Assembly (NCBI GenBank): GCA_001599295.1
Contig: BCGN01000005.1
Span: forward strand, 558,001-622,000
DNA from: Sporopachydermia quercuum
Taxonomy: Eukaryota > Ascomycota > Sporopachydermiomycetes > Sporopachydermiales > Sporopachydermiaceae
Direction of reading: 5' to 3'
Length of the DNA stretch: 64,000 nt
Part shown: positions 12,070 to 24,905 of the stretch, one piece after another
Position numbering within the stretch: position 1 is the first letter of the stretch
Layout: every line of letters starts with the position of its first letter
Program-made: the position numbers and the translations under genes
Notes under the pieces: model-generated
Told to the model about the DNA's origin: nothing
What the model saw: only the letters and a program-made list of their open reading frames with translations
Database searches by the model: none

Positions 12070-12787
12070 TTAACAGCAGTTATTCTTGCTTGACTTTTCA
12101 TCTTTTGGAGGAGGTGTTAAAGTAATTGTTGGTCCTGAACTATTTGCTGGTTTACTATCATATTCATTTGAATCTATGTTATTAGCAGCTGTGTTGACAT
12201 AAATTTCCCTCAATAGACGATGGAATGCTAATTCTACATTATCAGCTTTCAAAGCAGACGCCTCAGTGAATAGTAATCCGTTTTCTTCCGCAAAAGCTTT
12301 TGCCTCATCTATGGATACTGCACGAATATGATCTAAATCGGATTTATTACCAACGAGTTCAATCACAATTTGAGGGTCAGCGTGTTCTTTTAATTCTCGT
12401 AACCATCGACTTAAACTCTCGTATGATTTGGGTGAAGTGATGTCATAAACGAGTAATGCGCCAACTGCACCTCTATAATAAGCAGCGGTAATTGCTCTGT
12501 ATCGTTCCTGACCTGCGGTATCCCAAATTTGAGCTTTAATCCGCTTATTATCAATAGTAACAGTTCTGGTTGCAAACTCAACACCAATTGTGCTTCGAGA
12601 TTCTAAATTGAACTCATTTCTAGTGAATCTGCTTAACAGATTAGATTTACCGACACTGGAGTCTCCAATCAAAACAACTATTATCTCCAGTTAGTTAATT
12701 GACTAGTCGTCATAAATATAAGCAACAAATCCACAAATACGTACTTTTGAAAAGATATTCGTAGTCAATAGCAAACTCATCAGCCAT
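12070..12787 (-). CDS. YPT31: Rab11-family GTPase Ypt31/Ypt32, one intron
   Basis: Rab GTPase acting at the trans-Golgi and recycling endosomes in exocytic vesicle formation. Exon 1 (12745-12787) encodes [14 protein letters not shown] plus one base; the intron (12678-12744, 67 nt) has a GTACGT donor, TAACTAAC branch and AATAG acceptor; exon 2 (12070-12677) completes ATT as Ile, giving [19 protein letters not shown]. The 216-residue product has the P loop GDSSVGKS, switch [25 protein letters not shown] and EASALKADN. It ends in NNCC, a double-cysteine geranylgeranylation site. Effector and switch sequences match Rab11 rather than Ypt1 or Sec4. The conserved Leu after KSN is encoded by CTG, which is informative about the genetic code. 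The upstream region is shared with SPT16 (divergent, 1.9 kb). Confidence 0.94.
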
Positions 12788-14722
12788 CTTGATTGGTTAT
12801 TATTCTTATTAGTTATCAAACAGCAAGCGCGATCTTGATTTACTCTTTTATTGCTGATTCCCCTGCTGTAAAATGATTCTAAAACCCCATACAAGTCGTA
12901 TCTCTATCACCGAATTAATATGTTGAAAATCCTTAAATAAAAGGTAGACTTGCAAATAATGAACAACACTTGAATGAAATAGCCAGAGATAGAAACACTT
13001 GATAGTCTTGATAGTTTATGTCGCAGTGAATTAAGTCATATTACGTTTATGTTCTGTTATGTCTTTTCTTTGATTTGGCGCTGTTCCGAATTATTTTATA
13101 CAAATATTATCAGTGGAGTCGTTTGAGTTCTGCTACCAGGAAATGCGACAGGTGTTCTGTGACATGACTACAGAAATTGTGACAATGTGACAGTGCATTA
13201 TGGGAGTATGTAATCGAAATATGTGAAGTGAGACGTGAAGGTGGATAGATGGTTGTTAGGATTGGCGGTTATATGTTGTGATAAGGGAGTACGGTTGAAT
13301 AAGTATATAAGATTGATTGAATGTTTAAAATGAAGAGGTTCTTACTATATGATTGGGATTTGTTGGAGCTATGATTAGGTTATGAGGACGAATGTGAGTA
13401 CCTGCTCAATACATTCATAATATTGGCAACTGATGATGTAGATATTATTTGGTCTCACTCAACAAGTATGGTATAGAGTGAATGCTTTCTTTTTACTTTC
13501 ACTGAATTTGTATCCCACTTATCTGAGAATAGCCCTTTATTTTCTTCTTTTAATTAAGACTCTTGTTAATCTATAAAAGAAATCAAAATTTCCTAACAAC
13601 ATTATATGTTATCATTATCTAAGTATTTTTTATTCTCATCTTCTTGTCCCCTTCAAATCAGTATGGAGGAATGTCACGTTTTGTCCCACACCCATTAACC
13701 ACAAGTCAAGCGCAGTCGCGTCTCATGCAGTTATGTATAAAGGAAGTCGATCCAATTTCTCTGAGACAAAATACAAGCTGGGAAACAAAAATAATTATCA
13801 TATAAAAGTAGAAATTTTAAATTATTTGAGTAGTTATCATTCAAGTTGAAATGGGATGTTAAATTGATTACTGTTATGGTTGGTGTTCTAACTAGAATGC
13901 AATGCGAGGTTAAGTTGTGGAGTCATGGAAATGATCGTATGGATAAGAATCTAATCAAACATAACTGCATTGTTTGTCCTATCGTTTGATGTTCATAGAA
14001 TTTGCTAAACAGTCATGATGTGTGTACCGCAGTTAGTTGATCTTAAAGTAGCAGTTGTAAGATTCAATTAATTAAATTGGCCTTAGTGATCCTGATAATA
14101 CCATACCGCATCTCCAATATGTACTTAGGTAGTGATCATCTACTTTATAGGAAACAATCAATCTACCTATTCTCATAAATCATTCACTTACCCATTCTCT
14201 CTTGTTTATCTATCAAGAATAACCATATTTGCATTTTATTATACTATCTGAAAGGACTCTCAGCGTTAATACTCTTTCCCTCTACTCCAATAGTCTCAAT
14301 TTTCTCCTATCTTCCCTTTCCAATGCAATTGCAACAGATCCAATACACTATACAATATATATTCTGCAGAAATTCAATAAATGATTTAACTTACTGGCAA
14401 TAATTATCTATTAGAACAGATACAGTCCAATCCATTAAACAATGGAATTCTAGTTACTATTTATGTATCATCTTATGTGCTTTGTCTTCTCTTCATTATG
14501 GAGTGTCCCGTCCCATTCACCATTTCCTTCTACATCTTTGGTGAACCCAGAAAGTTTTCACTACCAAAAATTTAATACATTACGCGTCATAAAAATGAAG
14601 AGCTCATTTCCAATGGTTTAATAGTAGTGACAAGAATCACTTATAATAATAAAAAGATTGAAAAGAATAATAGAAATGTCTGGTTTGAAAAATTGGGATA
14701 ATTGAATATTGGAATACTGAAA
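12788..14722. other. divergent YPT31/SPT16 intergenic region
   Basis: 1.9 kb without a gene. A relatively GC-rich patch near 13680-13730 contains TCGCGT (ACGCGA on the minus strand), and a perfect ACGCGT lies at 14582-14587. A cluster of TGACA words occurs around 13155-13195. No RNA gene or repeat element was recognised. Confidence 0.5.
14582..14587. promoter_or_regulatory. MluI cell-cycle box (MCB) ACGCGT upstream of SPT16
   Basis: A perfect palindromic ACGCGT lies about 135 bp upstream of the chosen SPT16 ATG. This is the MBF (Mbp1-Swi6) core that drives G1/S expression of replication genes in S. cerevisiae. One hexamer alone is weak evidence, but two other replication genes in the window carry the same motif. 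Confidence 0.45.
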
Positions 14723-17700
14723 ATGTCGGATATTTATATTGACCCAGTTGTTTTTAAGAAGAGAGCATATCAAATCCAGAGAAAGCTCCAAACTGGAGAT
14801 GCATCTCTTGGTGAAGCCCAACAGATACTTATTATGGTTGGTAACTCTGATGAAGAGAATCCGTACCAAAAATCATCAGTTCTNCATACTTGGTTGCTTG
14901 GGTATGAATTTCCAGCTACGGGTTTTTTATTTCTCAAGAACAAAATAATCATCATTACAAGTGTAAGCAAGGCAAAGCATCTTCAGGCTATTGCCAAAGC
15001 GTCTGGTGATAATGTGGCAATTTGGACTCGGACAAAAGATGCTGAGCATAACAAGAAGTTATTTCAGGATCTTGTGGCTTTGCTTGAAGATAATGGACCT
15101 GTTGGAATTGTTACAAAAGATAAATTCCAAGGAAAGTTTATCAATGAATGGAATGATGTATTAAAAGAAGCTGGTAAAGATTTCAAATATGTAGACATAT
15201 CACTATGTTTATCATCAGTGATGGAATTGAAAGACGAAGAAGAATTAAAGACGATTAGATTGGCCTCAAAGGCATCTACTGGTATTATGACTAAATATGT
15301 GGCTGATGAAATGTCCACTGCAATTGATGAAGATAGAAAGATATCTCATGCCAAATTCTCTGAGAAAATTGAGAATTTGATTGAGGATGATGANTATTTC
15401 AGTAAAAACTTGAAAGAATTCAAACTTAGCTCTGATTTTGATTTGAGTCAAATAGACTGGTGTTACACGCCTGTCATTGAATCTGGGGGCAAGTACGATT
15501 TGAAACCATCCGCTATCTCTGATGATACCAATCTTACAAGTGGTGTTATAATCACTTTCCTTGGTATCAGATATAAGTCTTACTGTTCAAACATTGGACG
15601 TACTTATTTGATTGATCCAACAAAGGAGCAGGAGGCAAACTATCAATTCTTATATGATTTACAGAAATATGTGTTAACTCTTCTTGTCGATGGTGCAATA
15701 GCTAAGACTATTTACAACAAGACATTAAGCTATATCAAAGAAAAGAACCCAGAACTTGAACCATATTTCCTTAAAAATGTTGGATGGAATATCGGTATTG
15801 AATTCCGTGACTCTACTTTGATTTTGAACCAAAAATGCGACCGTCAATTAAAAGACGGGATGACTCTCAATCTGTCGTTAGGTTTCCAAAATATTCCTGT
15901 ATCTAAGGGATCGAAGAATATGTACAGTTTATTATTAACTGACACGGTTAGGCTGACAAATACGTCGCCAATTGTTTTCACTGATTCTCAGAAATCACTC
16001 GGGGAGATTTCATTCTATTTGGAAACAGAGCCAGAGTCTAAGTCTTCAAAGTCCAATGGAAGTTCTTCTGCCAAAACGTCTAGTTCCAAAGCCAATGTTT
16101 CAGAGAAAAGTAGCAAGTCGAGTAAGGCTGATTCTACTTTGTCTTCATCAAAATCAGAGATTCGGGCAAAAGCTGAACGTGAGATCAGAGAAAGAGAGTC
16201 AAGGATTTTGAAAACAAAACTTCGAACGGAAACTACCAATTATGATGAAGAAGCTGAAACTCGAAGAAAGGAGCATCAAACTCAGTTACATAGCAAACGT
16301 CAGCAAGAAGGTCTTGAGAGGTTTGCTGAAGGTTCAAAATCTCTTGATGGCGATGACAAACCTGTTTTCAAGAAGTACGAGTCATATAAAAGGGAAACCC
16401 AAATTCCTCAACATCTTGTGAAAGACTTGAAAGTAAGTGTTGATCACAAGAATCAAACTATTATTCTTCCTATCAATGGACGGCCTGTTCCTTTCCATGT
16501 CAATTCCTACAAGAATGGAAGTAAGAATGAAGAAGGTGACTACGTTTATATTCGATTGAATTTCAACTCTCCTGGTTCTGGCATTCGTAAAGATGATATT
16601 GTCTATGAAGACCCTACGTCGACATTCTTGAAGAGTATCACATTTAGATCTCGTGATATTGAACGAATGTCTGAAGTCTTCAAACAGATATCTGATTTGA
16701 AGAAGGAATCTTTGAAACGACAAGCTGAAAAGAAGGAAATGGAAGATGTTGTGGAACAAGCGAATTTGATTGTAAGTAAAGCCCGCAAGGCACCACGTTT
16801 AGACTCCGTGTTTGTTAGACCGTCTCCTGATGGAAAAAGAGTGCCTGGTAGTCTTGAAATTCATGAGAATGGTCTTAGATATCAATCACCTATTCGGTCT
16901 GATCACAAGATAGATATTTTGTTTTCTAATATCAAACACTTTTTCTTTCAGCCTTCCGAACAAGAACTCTTAACTTTGATTCATTGTCATTTGAAATCAC
17001 CTATCATTATTGGTAAGAAGAAAAGTCATGATGTTCAATTCTATCGTGAAGCTTCTGACATTACAGCTGATGAGACAGGTAACAAACGTCGTAAATATAG
17101 ATATGGTGATGAGGATGAATTGGAACAAGAACAAGAAGAAAGACGACGCAGAGCAGCTTTGGACAAAGAATTTAAAGCCTTCAGTGAAAAGATTGCTGAT
17201 GCTTCTAATGGTTTGTTTGATGTCGATATTCCATTCCGTGAATTGGGTTTCATGGGTGTTCCATTCAGATCTAACGTTTTGTGTCAACCTACAACAGATT
17301 GTCTTGTGCAACTTATCGATCCTCCCTTCTTAGTTGTTACTCTTTCTGAAATTGAAATTGCTCATCTCGAAAGAGTTCAGTTTGGCTTGAAGAATTTTGA
17401 TTTAGTCTTCGTTTACAAAGATTTCAGCAAGCCAGTAGTTCATATTAACACCATTCCAATGGATCAATTAGAAGCTGTTAAAGATTGGCTGGACGAAGTG
17501 GATATTCCATTCTCTGAAGGTGCTATTAATTTGAACTGGGCTACTATTCTCAAAACCATCACAGCTGATCCTCACCAATTCTTTTTGGACGGAGGCTGGA
17601 GTTTCTTGGGTGGTGACTCTGATAATGAAAGTGAAGAGGATTCCGAAGACGGGGAAAGTGAATTTGAACTGGGAAGTGATGAAGAAGACGACGATGACGA

Positions 17701-17851
17701 TGATGATGACGAGGATGAATCTGATTATGGCACTGACGCTGATGACGATGACAGTGAAGAAAGCGGTGATGATTCAAGTGAAGAAGGTGAAGATTGGGAT
17801 ACACTCGATGAGAATGCTCGAAAAGAAGATGAAAGAAAGGATCGTCAATAA
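14723..17851 (+). CDS. SPT16: FACT complex subunit Spt16
   Basis: Large subunit of the histone chaperone FACT (with Pob3), which remodels nucleosomes during transcription and replication. The 1042 residues match the family length (S. cerevisiae 1035). Domain order: an aminopeptidase-P/creatinase-like N domain to about residue 445 ([33 protein letters not shown]), a Ser/Lys-rich linker, the dimerisation region ([16 protein letters not shown]...), tandem PH-like middle domain ([35 protein letters not shown]), and a strongly acidic tail rich in Asp and Glu. The start is the ATG giving [14 protein letters not shown]; the frame is open seven codons further up but only from TTG. Two single Ns occur: one in a CTN codon (Leu regardless), one in a GAN codon (Asp/Glu). 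Confidence 0.97.
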   Translation: MSDIYIDPVVFKKRAYQIQRKLQTGDASLGEAQQILIMVGNSDEENPYQKSSVXHTWLLGYEFPATGFLFLKNKIIIITSVSKAKHLQAIAKASGDNVAIWTRTKDAEHNKKLFQDLVALLEDNGPVGIVTKDKFQGKFINEWNDVLKEAGKDFKYVDISLCLSSVMELKDEEELKTIRLASKASTGIMTKYVADEMSTAIDEDRKISHAKFSEKIENLIEDDXYFSKNLKEFKLSSDFDLSQIDWCYTPVIESGGKYDLKPSAISDDTNLTSGVIITFLGIRYKSYCSNIGRTYLIDPTKEQEANYQFLYDLQKYVLTLLVDGAIAKTIYNKTLSYIKEKNPELEPYFLKNVGWNIGIEFRDSTLILNQKCDRQLKDGMTLNLSLGFQNIPVSKGSKNMYSLLLTDTVRLTNTSPIVFTDSQKSLGEISFYLETEPESKSSKSNGSSSAKTSSSKANVSEKSSKSSKADSTLSSSKSEIRAKAEREIRERESRILKTKLRTETTNYDEEAETRRKEHQTQLHSKRQQEGLERFAEGSKSLDGDDKPVFKKYESYKRETQIPQHLVKDLKVSVDHKNQTIILPINGRPVPFHVNSYKNGSKNEEGDYVYIRLNFNSPGSGIRKDDIVYEDPTSTFLKSITFRSRDIERMSEVFKQISDLKKESLKRQAEKKEMEDVVEQANLIVSKARKAPRLDSVFVRPSPDGKRVPGSLEIHENGLRYQSPIRSDHKIDILFSNIKHFFFQPSEQELLTLIHCHLKSPIIIGKKKSHDVQFYREASDITADETGNKRRKYRYGDEDELEQEQEERRRRAALDKEFKAFSEKIADASNGLFDVDIPFRELGFMGVPFRSNVLCQPTTDCLVQLIDPPFLVVTLSEIEIAHLERVQFGLKNFDLVFVYKDFSKPVVHINTIPMDQLEAVKDWLDEVDIPFSEGAINLNWATILKTITADPHQFFLDGGWSFLGGDSDNESEEDSEDGESEFELGSDEEDDDDDDDDEDESDYGTDADDDDSEESGDDSSEEGEDWDTLDENARKEDERKDRQ

Positions 17852-19388
17852 AATTATTTATCAGTTTCCTTTGGATAAAACGATTGTAATTTGTTTTTGC
17901 TTTTGTTTTACTTTCTTGATCTTTGTGTACTTGTACTCATATCTCTTTTTCTTATCTACATAAATTAAGACTTGTTGAGCTTATTGTATTTTATTCAACA
18001 GGAATATAATTTTTGTAATTTAATCAAGATGCTTGATTGCAATCTTGTCTAAACATTATCGCATCAATTGACTTTCATGCGATAGTTTTGTTGTTGACAA
18101 TTCCTTTTTGCACATGGCAACAATTGGCTTGGTCTCAATTAGGCAACCACCGTTTCATAATGCTGATTGTTCAACTGTTTGTTCGTTTAGTGACGCAGTT
18201 GTTAGCTCTAATTAAGGTTCAGAAGATGAAAAGTTAAAGTGAAATAAAGAAGAGGGTCTGTCTTTGTTTTTTGCCATTGATTTAATTTCAGATCTTAACT
18301 TTAAAGAGGGTCTTTATATTTTTATATGAAGGAGTGTCATTGAGATATCTTATCTTGCTAGTGGAATCGGTAATTTAAGATACAATACAAGCCTTGGAAC
18401 TAAAAAGAAACTGTGGAACAATAAACAGAAAATAGTCAAGAAAGCAAAAAATGATAGAAAGGGAAACTAATATATATATAGCTTTTCAAAAATCGTCTAA
18501 TACCTTCAAAAAAATATGCATGTCCTGAGATGTCGTTGTGATGAAAATATCATTGACGAAAATATAGTAGAGAAGAAGGGTTGTACATCTGGTTGCCAAT
18601 TTCACTACTCGTAAACCAGTATGCAGGAAGTAACCACGAACATGGAAAATGCTGTACCTTACATGCAATAATTAATATCATGCCAAAATGAAACATTCTT
18701 TATAAAGCAGTTTATATCATTTATTATTATTATTTTGAAACACTGCCTTTTCATTACTTGCAGAGAAAAGATATCAAAGCATAACAATAATTACCGAATA
18801 CTGCCAGGTTCGAGTTAGGTTGTTGCTTAATAAATTAAATTTCTCAAGAGTCTTATTGTTTCTGGGCATTCCTGTCATAATCTTGGTCTTTCATGCATCA
18901 ACACCTGAACACTATAAAGGAAAGTGTTTCCTCATTTGTTGGTTAATTCTTTTCTTTCATTTCTATTTTATTCTTTCATCTATACATTGATTGTTATGTT
19001 TCATTTTGCTGCTAGAGCTTGGTACAGTGAGACTTGAATTGTTGTGAAGAATTGTAATAGTTCATTGGAAGAATGCGCATAGGTATCACTCATAATACGT
19101 AAATGCATTGGAATAAAAAATACTTTCAATACTTAGTTTATCATTATTGGTTTTGAAAGTTGGTACAATACAGAGAAATGAATTATTTCGTATCTACGTA
19201 GTTAATAATTATTTTTAGACACTAGCAATAAAGAATAGAATCTGCTTATTGAACAGGCTTGAAAAATTAGAAAAACATAGATATCGTGTACATATATATA
19301 TCGCTTTGTATAATAATACTAGCTGAAAAAAATTAAAAATAAAAAAATAAAAATAAAAATAAAAGAAAACTAGAAAGAGAGACTAAGC
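17852..19388. other. convergent SPT16/NCE102 intergenic region
   Basis: 1.5 kb between two stop codons, AT-rich. The A-rich low-complexity tract at 19325-19370 lies just downstream of NCE102. One 66-codon plus-strand frame near 18037 has no recognisable features. Nothing else identified. Confidence 0.5.
19325..19370 (+). repeat. low-complexity AAAAT tract
   Basis: A-rich simple sequence with repeated AAAAT units immediately 3' of NCE102. On the gene's strand it reads as a T-rich tract 20-60 nt after the stop, where a yeast transcript would be cleaved. It may be part of the 3' untranslated region. Confidence 0.6.
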
Positions 19389-20093
19389 TCAAGAACGGCC
19401 GGGGACAGGTTGTTCGATGACAGGGTCTTCGGGTGCATCATCGTATTGGTTGTTCTTCTCCTCGGTATCCTGGGTTGGTATATCTTGCAAAGGACTATCA
19501 TTATCAGTAGTCGCTTTTTCAGCATCCGTAGTTCTTATAGTTCCTGTAGATCCAGCAGAGGTAGAATTCAAAATTCCTAAAAATCCAACTGGCTCTTTGA
19601 CAAAGATATCCCCGAATGATCTGTGAGTTCTGAAATACCCAACAGAGGAGGCTGAGACAGAAATCAATGTTGCAGTAAATGCCAACCACATGAAGCATGA
19701 AAATGCAATTTCAGCTTTTCCAACAGAACAAACAGTATTACCACCGCAACTTCCTGGTGCTCTCAGATCTGCAACGGCAATGAATCCTGCAAACCAAAAG
19801 ATGGTAAGGATAATTTCTGATAAGAAGGAAGCGAATGGATGAGTAAACTTTGGATAGTAAATAGATGTCAATGAAATATAAATGACGTAGAGGAAAGAAA
19901 TGATGGAACAGAAAAGGACAAAATTATCTCTTGATGTTCCACCATAGGCTGCAATTGCAAATCTACCGTAATAAACGGTTCCGCCATGAATTACTCTAGC
20001 ACTTAATCCAAGCGTGATGATACTGAGAATCAATTGAGTGGCTCTGGCGGCTNTCATGTAGACAGTACCTGTGAGAACTTCACAGAATCCCAT
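19389..20093 (-). CDS. NCE102: Nce102/Fhn1-like MARVEL membrane protein
   Basis: Plasma-membrane tetraspan protein of the MCC/eisosome compartment that senses sphingolipids in S. cerevisiae. The 234 residues show four hydrophobic spans at about 17-36, 55-78, 87-108 and 128-152, as in the MARVEL family. Cysteines fall in the third extracellular-side loop (GSCGGNTVCSVGK). A hydrophilic C-terminal tail of about 75 residues rich in Asp, Glu, Thr and Gln follows. Yeast Nce102 is about 173 residues, so the tail is an extension. An N base leaves the codon after YM undetermined. The ATG is the first in frame. EIS1, another eisosome gene, lies 15 kb away. FHN1, its paralogue, is an equally possible name. 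Confidence 0.75.
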   Translation of the reverse strand: MGFCEVLTGTVYMXAARATQLILSIITLGLSARVIHGGTVYYGRFAIAAYGGTSRDNFVLFCSIISFLYVIYISLTSIYYPKFTHPFASFLSEIILTIFWFAGFIAVADLRAPGSCGGNTVCSVGKAEIAFSCFMWLAFTATLISVSASSVGYFRTHRSFGDIFVKEPVGFLGILNSTSAGSTGTIRTTDAEKATTDNDSPLQDIPTQDTEEKNNQYDDAPEDPVIEQPVPGRS

Positions 20094-23000
20094 TTTCTTA
20101 ATTGTTTGTTTTGAAATTGATGAAATCTGTTATAATAATGCTGAAAGAACCAATCGCTATAATTAGAACTATGTTAGCCTCAATTAGCTTTTGGTGTATC
20201 TAGTCAATTGTTATTAAGATGTTGATTCCAGCTTTCCGATTATGAAAATAATTCTCTTCCATCGAAAAGGAACCTGTTTCAGTGAAATCCTTTGAATTGG
20301 GGATTCTGTCCCCCTATATATACATGCCCAGATTTATCATATATGAAATATATTGGTCCCTGATTTACTGTCTATTTGTGATCATCATTAACCTTCATTC
20401 AAAATTAAGAATTGGTTTCAGTACTCCGCAATTCTTCAATAAGGTTGAAACTAAACTGATTTAGTGTTGAATCTTAATTATCACTTAAAAAGAAATCTAT
20501 TTTATGATAGGGAGCTAGAGTTGGGAAATGGATCTAATGATTTAATCTGTCCCGAATGAATGTTGCTCAACCTGTAAACAATATGAGATGAATATAAAAA
20601 ATTGCTATAGAATTCTGTATTTAGTATTTGAGCTACTGTACTTGCTTCAAATGTAGCTTCGAGGCATTTCGAACATTTGAACAATTCCGATAAATTATTA
20701 CCAGGTGTTATGATATTGTGTAATTTTCTCAATTGTGGTCTAGAATGGAATTGCGTGGAGCAGTCAAAAACCTTATTTTGGTTCCACTCTGATTACTGTT
20801 GTCAAAAAAGAACAGGTACCATTCTATCAGGGGGTAAACTTTAATGATATTCCAAAACAATATAAAAGAACCAGTACCAGTGTAATGACAGTAATAGTAA
20901 CTGACAATACAACTTTTATCGATGATGCTGATTTATTCATTACACTAAAGCTTGTTCTCAAAAGTAGTAAAAGCTTAGAAAAGTGATTAGCTAAAGTGTT
21001 TTTGTACTCTCTATCCTTAGACTAAAAACCATTATGAATTCAAACTCAATTACCCTTAATATTATTTTGCCTAAATCCGAGGGTCTACTTTTCAACGAAG
21101 TTTATTTACGGAGAAACTTAGTTTATTATTTTACCAATAATAATATTTTTTTATTAATAATAGGCACGGGTGTCTCAACTTTTCAGTAGTAACTAGAGTT
21201 AACAGTCTAACAGATTCGCAACTTTAATAAAGCATCATTATTGAGGCAGTACTGATTATTCTTAATATTTGTATTGCTTTCCGTTCGAGTACTTGATTGG
21301 AAATTCACATTAGTTTGAAAGATTTCTATAAATAAGAGATAACGAAATGGCGAAGNAATTTAGCTATTCCTAGTGGTGATGATCATGAGTTATTTTTAAC
21401 ATTATCAAACTTCAAACCTGCATGATTGGACGATAAGCTAACTAACATGTGTCTCATATTGGGTGTTACAACTCTAAATAATGAAAATGCGTAAACAACC
21501 ATGAATATCTCAACGTTCATGGTTTAACGATGTTTGAAGTTCAAGAAAGAAGATGTCGGACATCGAATAATAGTGTTCTGAAGTTTCAGTGCGCAAGTGA
21601 AATAGGTAATGTTGGTGTAATAGCAGCAAAATCAATTGAAGCCCTGAGCAATAGAGCTTGCATAATGAAGGAAGTGAGGATTAGTCGTANATATATATGT
21701 TTGTAAAGTGGGAGATGGAATGCTACCAATATTATGCAGAAGCCAGAATCGCTTATTGATACTCGTAGATATCCAAATATACAGAGAAGTAGATCAAAAT
21801 GGTGGACTATCAGTTTTGAAGCAAACATCGTTGTTTGACTATGTTACACTACTAGCTCACTATCTTGCTTTGTTTTCCGAATCATTACTGGTCACTTCGC
21901 CACTACGTTTCGTCTTGTAAGCAAAGGAGCAAGGCTCTATACTGGTATAGTTTTTAACGGTAATCTTTGACCAACTTAATGTATATTTCAGGCGTAAATG
22001 AATGAGTCAGCCGTCCGATAACTAACTTCACTACATGTTGTACTTGTTACACAGCTTTAGCGAGTAGTCCAAAAACGCTTATATCTTTCCTTGATCTGTT
22101 AACTTTCATCCGAAGATCGATCTCATATTGTTCATTAATAATACCTGATCAGATCATTTCCAGTCCTTCCTCTCCGGGTTCCCTTTGGACTACTACTACA
22201 TTATCATTTTTTTATTTATTCCGAAATCAATGGGGTAAATCTTCTCAAGAGCATCTGCTGTCTACAAAAGGTAATCGGTTTTTCGTTTCTTCGTGCCAGC
22301 TAAACCGCATCTAAGTATGATCAATCATATTTACTACTTGAGTAGATTTTCATACTGCGCGCAAATAAAGAAAATATTACCAATATCTCAAGTAAATAAG
22401 GCATAAAATATGAAGGATATTAGAAATTTTGGTTCTTTCATTTCAAAGAGCAATAGGTTAGAATGTGTACCTGGATCATCAACGACTTGTTTAGATCTAG
22501 TGTATTATTTCCTTTCATGTTTAATATCATTCATAGTAGCCCATATGCTGATGAAAAACAATGTCTACTTAGTTAATCCTTTCTTAGTAAACAATTGTAC
22601 AAATCGACAAAATAACTACTGTCAAGGCGGAATAAAAGGTAAGGACTATATTTAAAACAACATGCTTCTTCTTCTACCTTAATTTCAATATTTGATGTGC
22701 ATTGTTACTATACTCGTAGACCTAACTGATCAACGAGTATTGTCCTACTATACGTCCAGAAAGTTTTATCTGTCAGGAGATAAGTTCCCATAACAGATTA
22801 TAGAGAGTAACTTCATTTAAATCTTCAGGATAAAAATGAGAGACTTATAGAATACAATGAGGATAACTCAAAACTGATATGATATGCAAGATACAGCAGT
22901 TAAGATTTAAAAAATGACCTAAAAGATGGACTAAAGATAAACAGATTAGAAGATTGGAGAATTAGAAAAAATTAAAAAATTGAAGACTATAACACTGAAA

Positions 23001-23420
23001 GATTTGAGTTAAAATATTGAGAGATTACAATCAAAATAAGACAGAGTAATCAATGAAGAAAATTAATGGAGGAGAAAATTAATGAATGAACATCTTTCAG
23101 GTAGTAAATTAATGGAACAAATTTCCTCTCGTTTTTACGTTATATTGGTGCTGTTTCTTTTGAAACCGAGCTTCCTTAGCATCAAATTCCCACAATCTCA
23201 TGAGCATATTGGATTATATCAACTCATTGAATGAGTGTGATTGATATTATAATACTTCTCCCTTACCTTTTCTATTATTTTCGTTGGTATTCTGGATTTC
23301 CCACCTTCCAGATACTGTTGATATTTGTTTTTCTTTTCTGTTTAGTTTTCTATTATGTGGGAACCCCTCGTCATAGCTTCCTTTCACTCTTTTCTCAGAT
23401 TTTCCGCTTTTTTCAGATCT
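20094..23420. other. NCE102 upstream region and EFG1 downstream region
   Basis: 3.3 kb between the NCE102 start and the EFG1 stop. CCCCT next to a TATATATA run (20311-20322) lies about 220 bp upstream of the NCE102 ATG and could be a stress element and TATA box. A purine-rich tract spans about 22900-23100 and includes two copies of GAAAATTAATG. The longest ATG frames (70-81 codons, near 21708 and 22410) match nothing known. Two single Ns. Confidence 0.5.
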
Positions 23421-24905
23421 TCATTTTTCTTTCCTTAGGCGCCCGTCCTCGCCATACAAGTCCTGGCTGTAGTCTGACTGATACTTTTCAGAAACAGAGA
23501 CATTGGGAATGTTAACGATTCGAGGAGAAGTTTGATAACTTTGGTCTGAAATATCCAGCTGTTGGTTCTGTTGATCTTGTTGGAGTTGTTGTTGCTGTTG
23601 CTGCCACGCTACCGGAGGATTTGGACCTGGCGATGATATATAATTGTATCTAAAATTCGAGGAAGGGACAGTTGTCAAGGAAGAAGATGAATGTGAGTTG
23701 TATGAATTGGCATCGGCATCTTTGTCGTTGGAATCATTAGGATAACTGTTAATACTTGTTGAACTGTATGTCCTTTCGGGAATGTAGTTTCTTGATACGT
23801 ATCTTGGTTCTTCAGTGTTCAGATTCTGAGTCCTTTGTTCTTTGGTTAGCTTCCGATCACTTTCCTGGATCTCCTGAAATCGTCGCATAATATCTCTAAC
23901 AAATAATGGATAAAGAAGATCAACAATTCCTTCACGATCAGCCATCTCTAATGCACGCTCATATGGGATCCAAACTCCTTTCAAATGCATAGTTCCTATC
24001 TTCACAACATGTCGAATCCTTTCAGCTTTCAACAATCCATCTCTTCGACCTCTAGTCATCCTCGTGACATTCAAAAGCTTGGTTCCATTTATGAAGTTGT
24101 TGTCATGCCGCCTTGCTACACACACTCCACCAACTTCAACTTGATAACACTCTGTACCTTTGTCCACCCAAACCGTTGTTGAAATTATAGGTCTTGCATT
24201 AGGAGGAGGAAACTGTCCTAAGTTTTCATCGAGAGGTTTTTTTGGTTGATTGGAATAGGATTTATGTCTCCGTCGCCTTGGTTGCCGTATTAGTTGTGGT
24301 GGTAATTGAGCAGGATAACCAAATGAATCGTATAGTGCGTATGATGTAGCCATCGATTCTGATTGAGATTGAGGCTGAGATAGCTGAGATAGCTGAGATT
24401 GCTGAGATTGTGGGTGTATTTGATGTAAATGTTGATATTGTGGTTGATGTTGTTGCTGATGTTGTGGTTGATGTAGTTGATAATAAGGTGATTGATGAAA
24501 TGGTAAATTGACACTTGCCTGAGGATGGGTAAAACTGGGGCCTTGTTGCTCATGGTGTTGNTGTAGTGCTGTAACATTTGTTGATACATTTGAAAAGTGT
24601 GAGTTATCCAAGTCCGTGATCATTGATTGAGATTGAAGCTGATTTTGATATAACATAGACTGTGATGATACTTGCTTTCGGATTTGAGGATTATAATAAT
24701 TCATACCTAGTGATTGGCGCGGTGACATAGGAGGTTGTGTTGGATTAGGATATTGACTTCCCAGTTGATTAGTGATGTAATAGTTTGGAAGGTTTGATGA
24801 CGCTGGCCCATCCTCAGGATTGGTAGCAAATTCGTCTTTATTATTCATTTTCCAGGATGTCGAGATGTCTGTCATCACTTCATCAATGGTAGTACTTGGG
24901 TCCAT
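23421..24905 (-). CDS. EFG1: APSES-domain transcription factor, Efg1/Phd1/Sok2 family
   Basis: Regulator of filamentous growth and morphogenesis in this family. The KilA-N/APSES DNA-binding domain spans about residues 237-343: [20 protein letters not shown], then [38 protein letters not shown], and [17 protein letters not shown]. This is close to identical in Efg1, Phd1, Sok2 and StuA. A basic patch RQPRRRRHK precedes it. The 494-residue protein is otherwise low-complexity and prion-like. Gln/Tyr/His-rich sequence fills residues 80-200, and a Gln run follows near residue 440. The ATG opens [13 protein letters not shown]. One N alters a CAN codon (His/Gln). No intron is needed. The EFG1 name follows Candida usage; PHD1 or SOK2 would be equally valid. 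Its upstream region is the longest gap in the window. Confidence 0.92.
   Translation of the reverse strand: MDPSTTIDEVMTDISTSWKMNNKDEFATNPEDGPASSNLPNYYITNQLGSQYPNPTQPPMSPRQSLGMNYYNPQIRKQVSSQSMLYQNQLQSQSMITDLDNSHFSNVSTNVTALXQHHEQQGPSFTHPQASVNLPFHQSPYYQLHQPQHQQQHQPQYQHLHQIHPQSQQSQLSQLSQPQSQSESMATSYALYDSFGYPAQLPPQLIRQPRRRRHKSYSNQPKKPLDENLGQFPPPNARPIISTTVWVDKGTECYQVEVGGVCVARRHDNNFINGTKLLNVTRMTRGRRDGLLKAERIRHVVKIGTMHLKGVWIPYERALEMADREGIVDLLYPLFVRDIMRRFQEIQESDRKLTKEQRTQNLNTEEPRYVSRNYIPERTYSSTSINSYPNDSNDKDADANSYNSHSSSSLTTVPSSNFRYNYISSPGPNPPVAWQQQQQQLQQDQQNQQLDISDQSYQTSPRIVNIPNVSVSEKYQSDYSQDLYGEDGRLRKEK

Noticed and set aside
18210-19200. ACAATACAGAGA near 19164, reminiscent of U6 snRNA
   Set aside because: The following conserved GATGATCAGC and the rest of U6 are missing.
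21860-21900. TTTTCCGAA sequence resembling a point-centromere CDEIII core
   Set aside because: No adjacent 80-bp very AT-rich CDEII block and no CDEI site at the right distance; other TTCCGAA occurrences fail in the same way.
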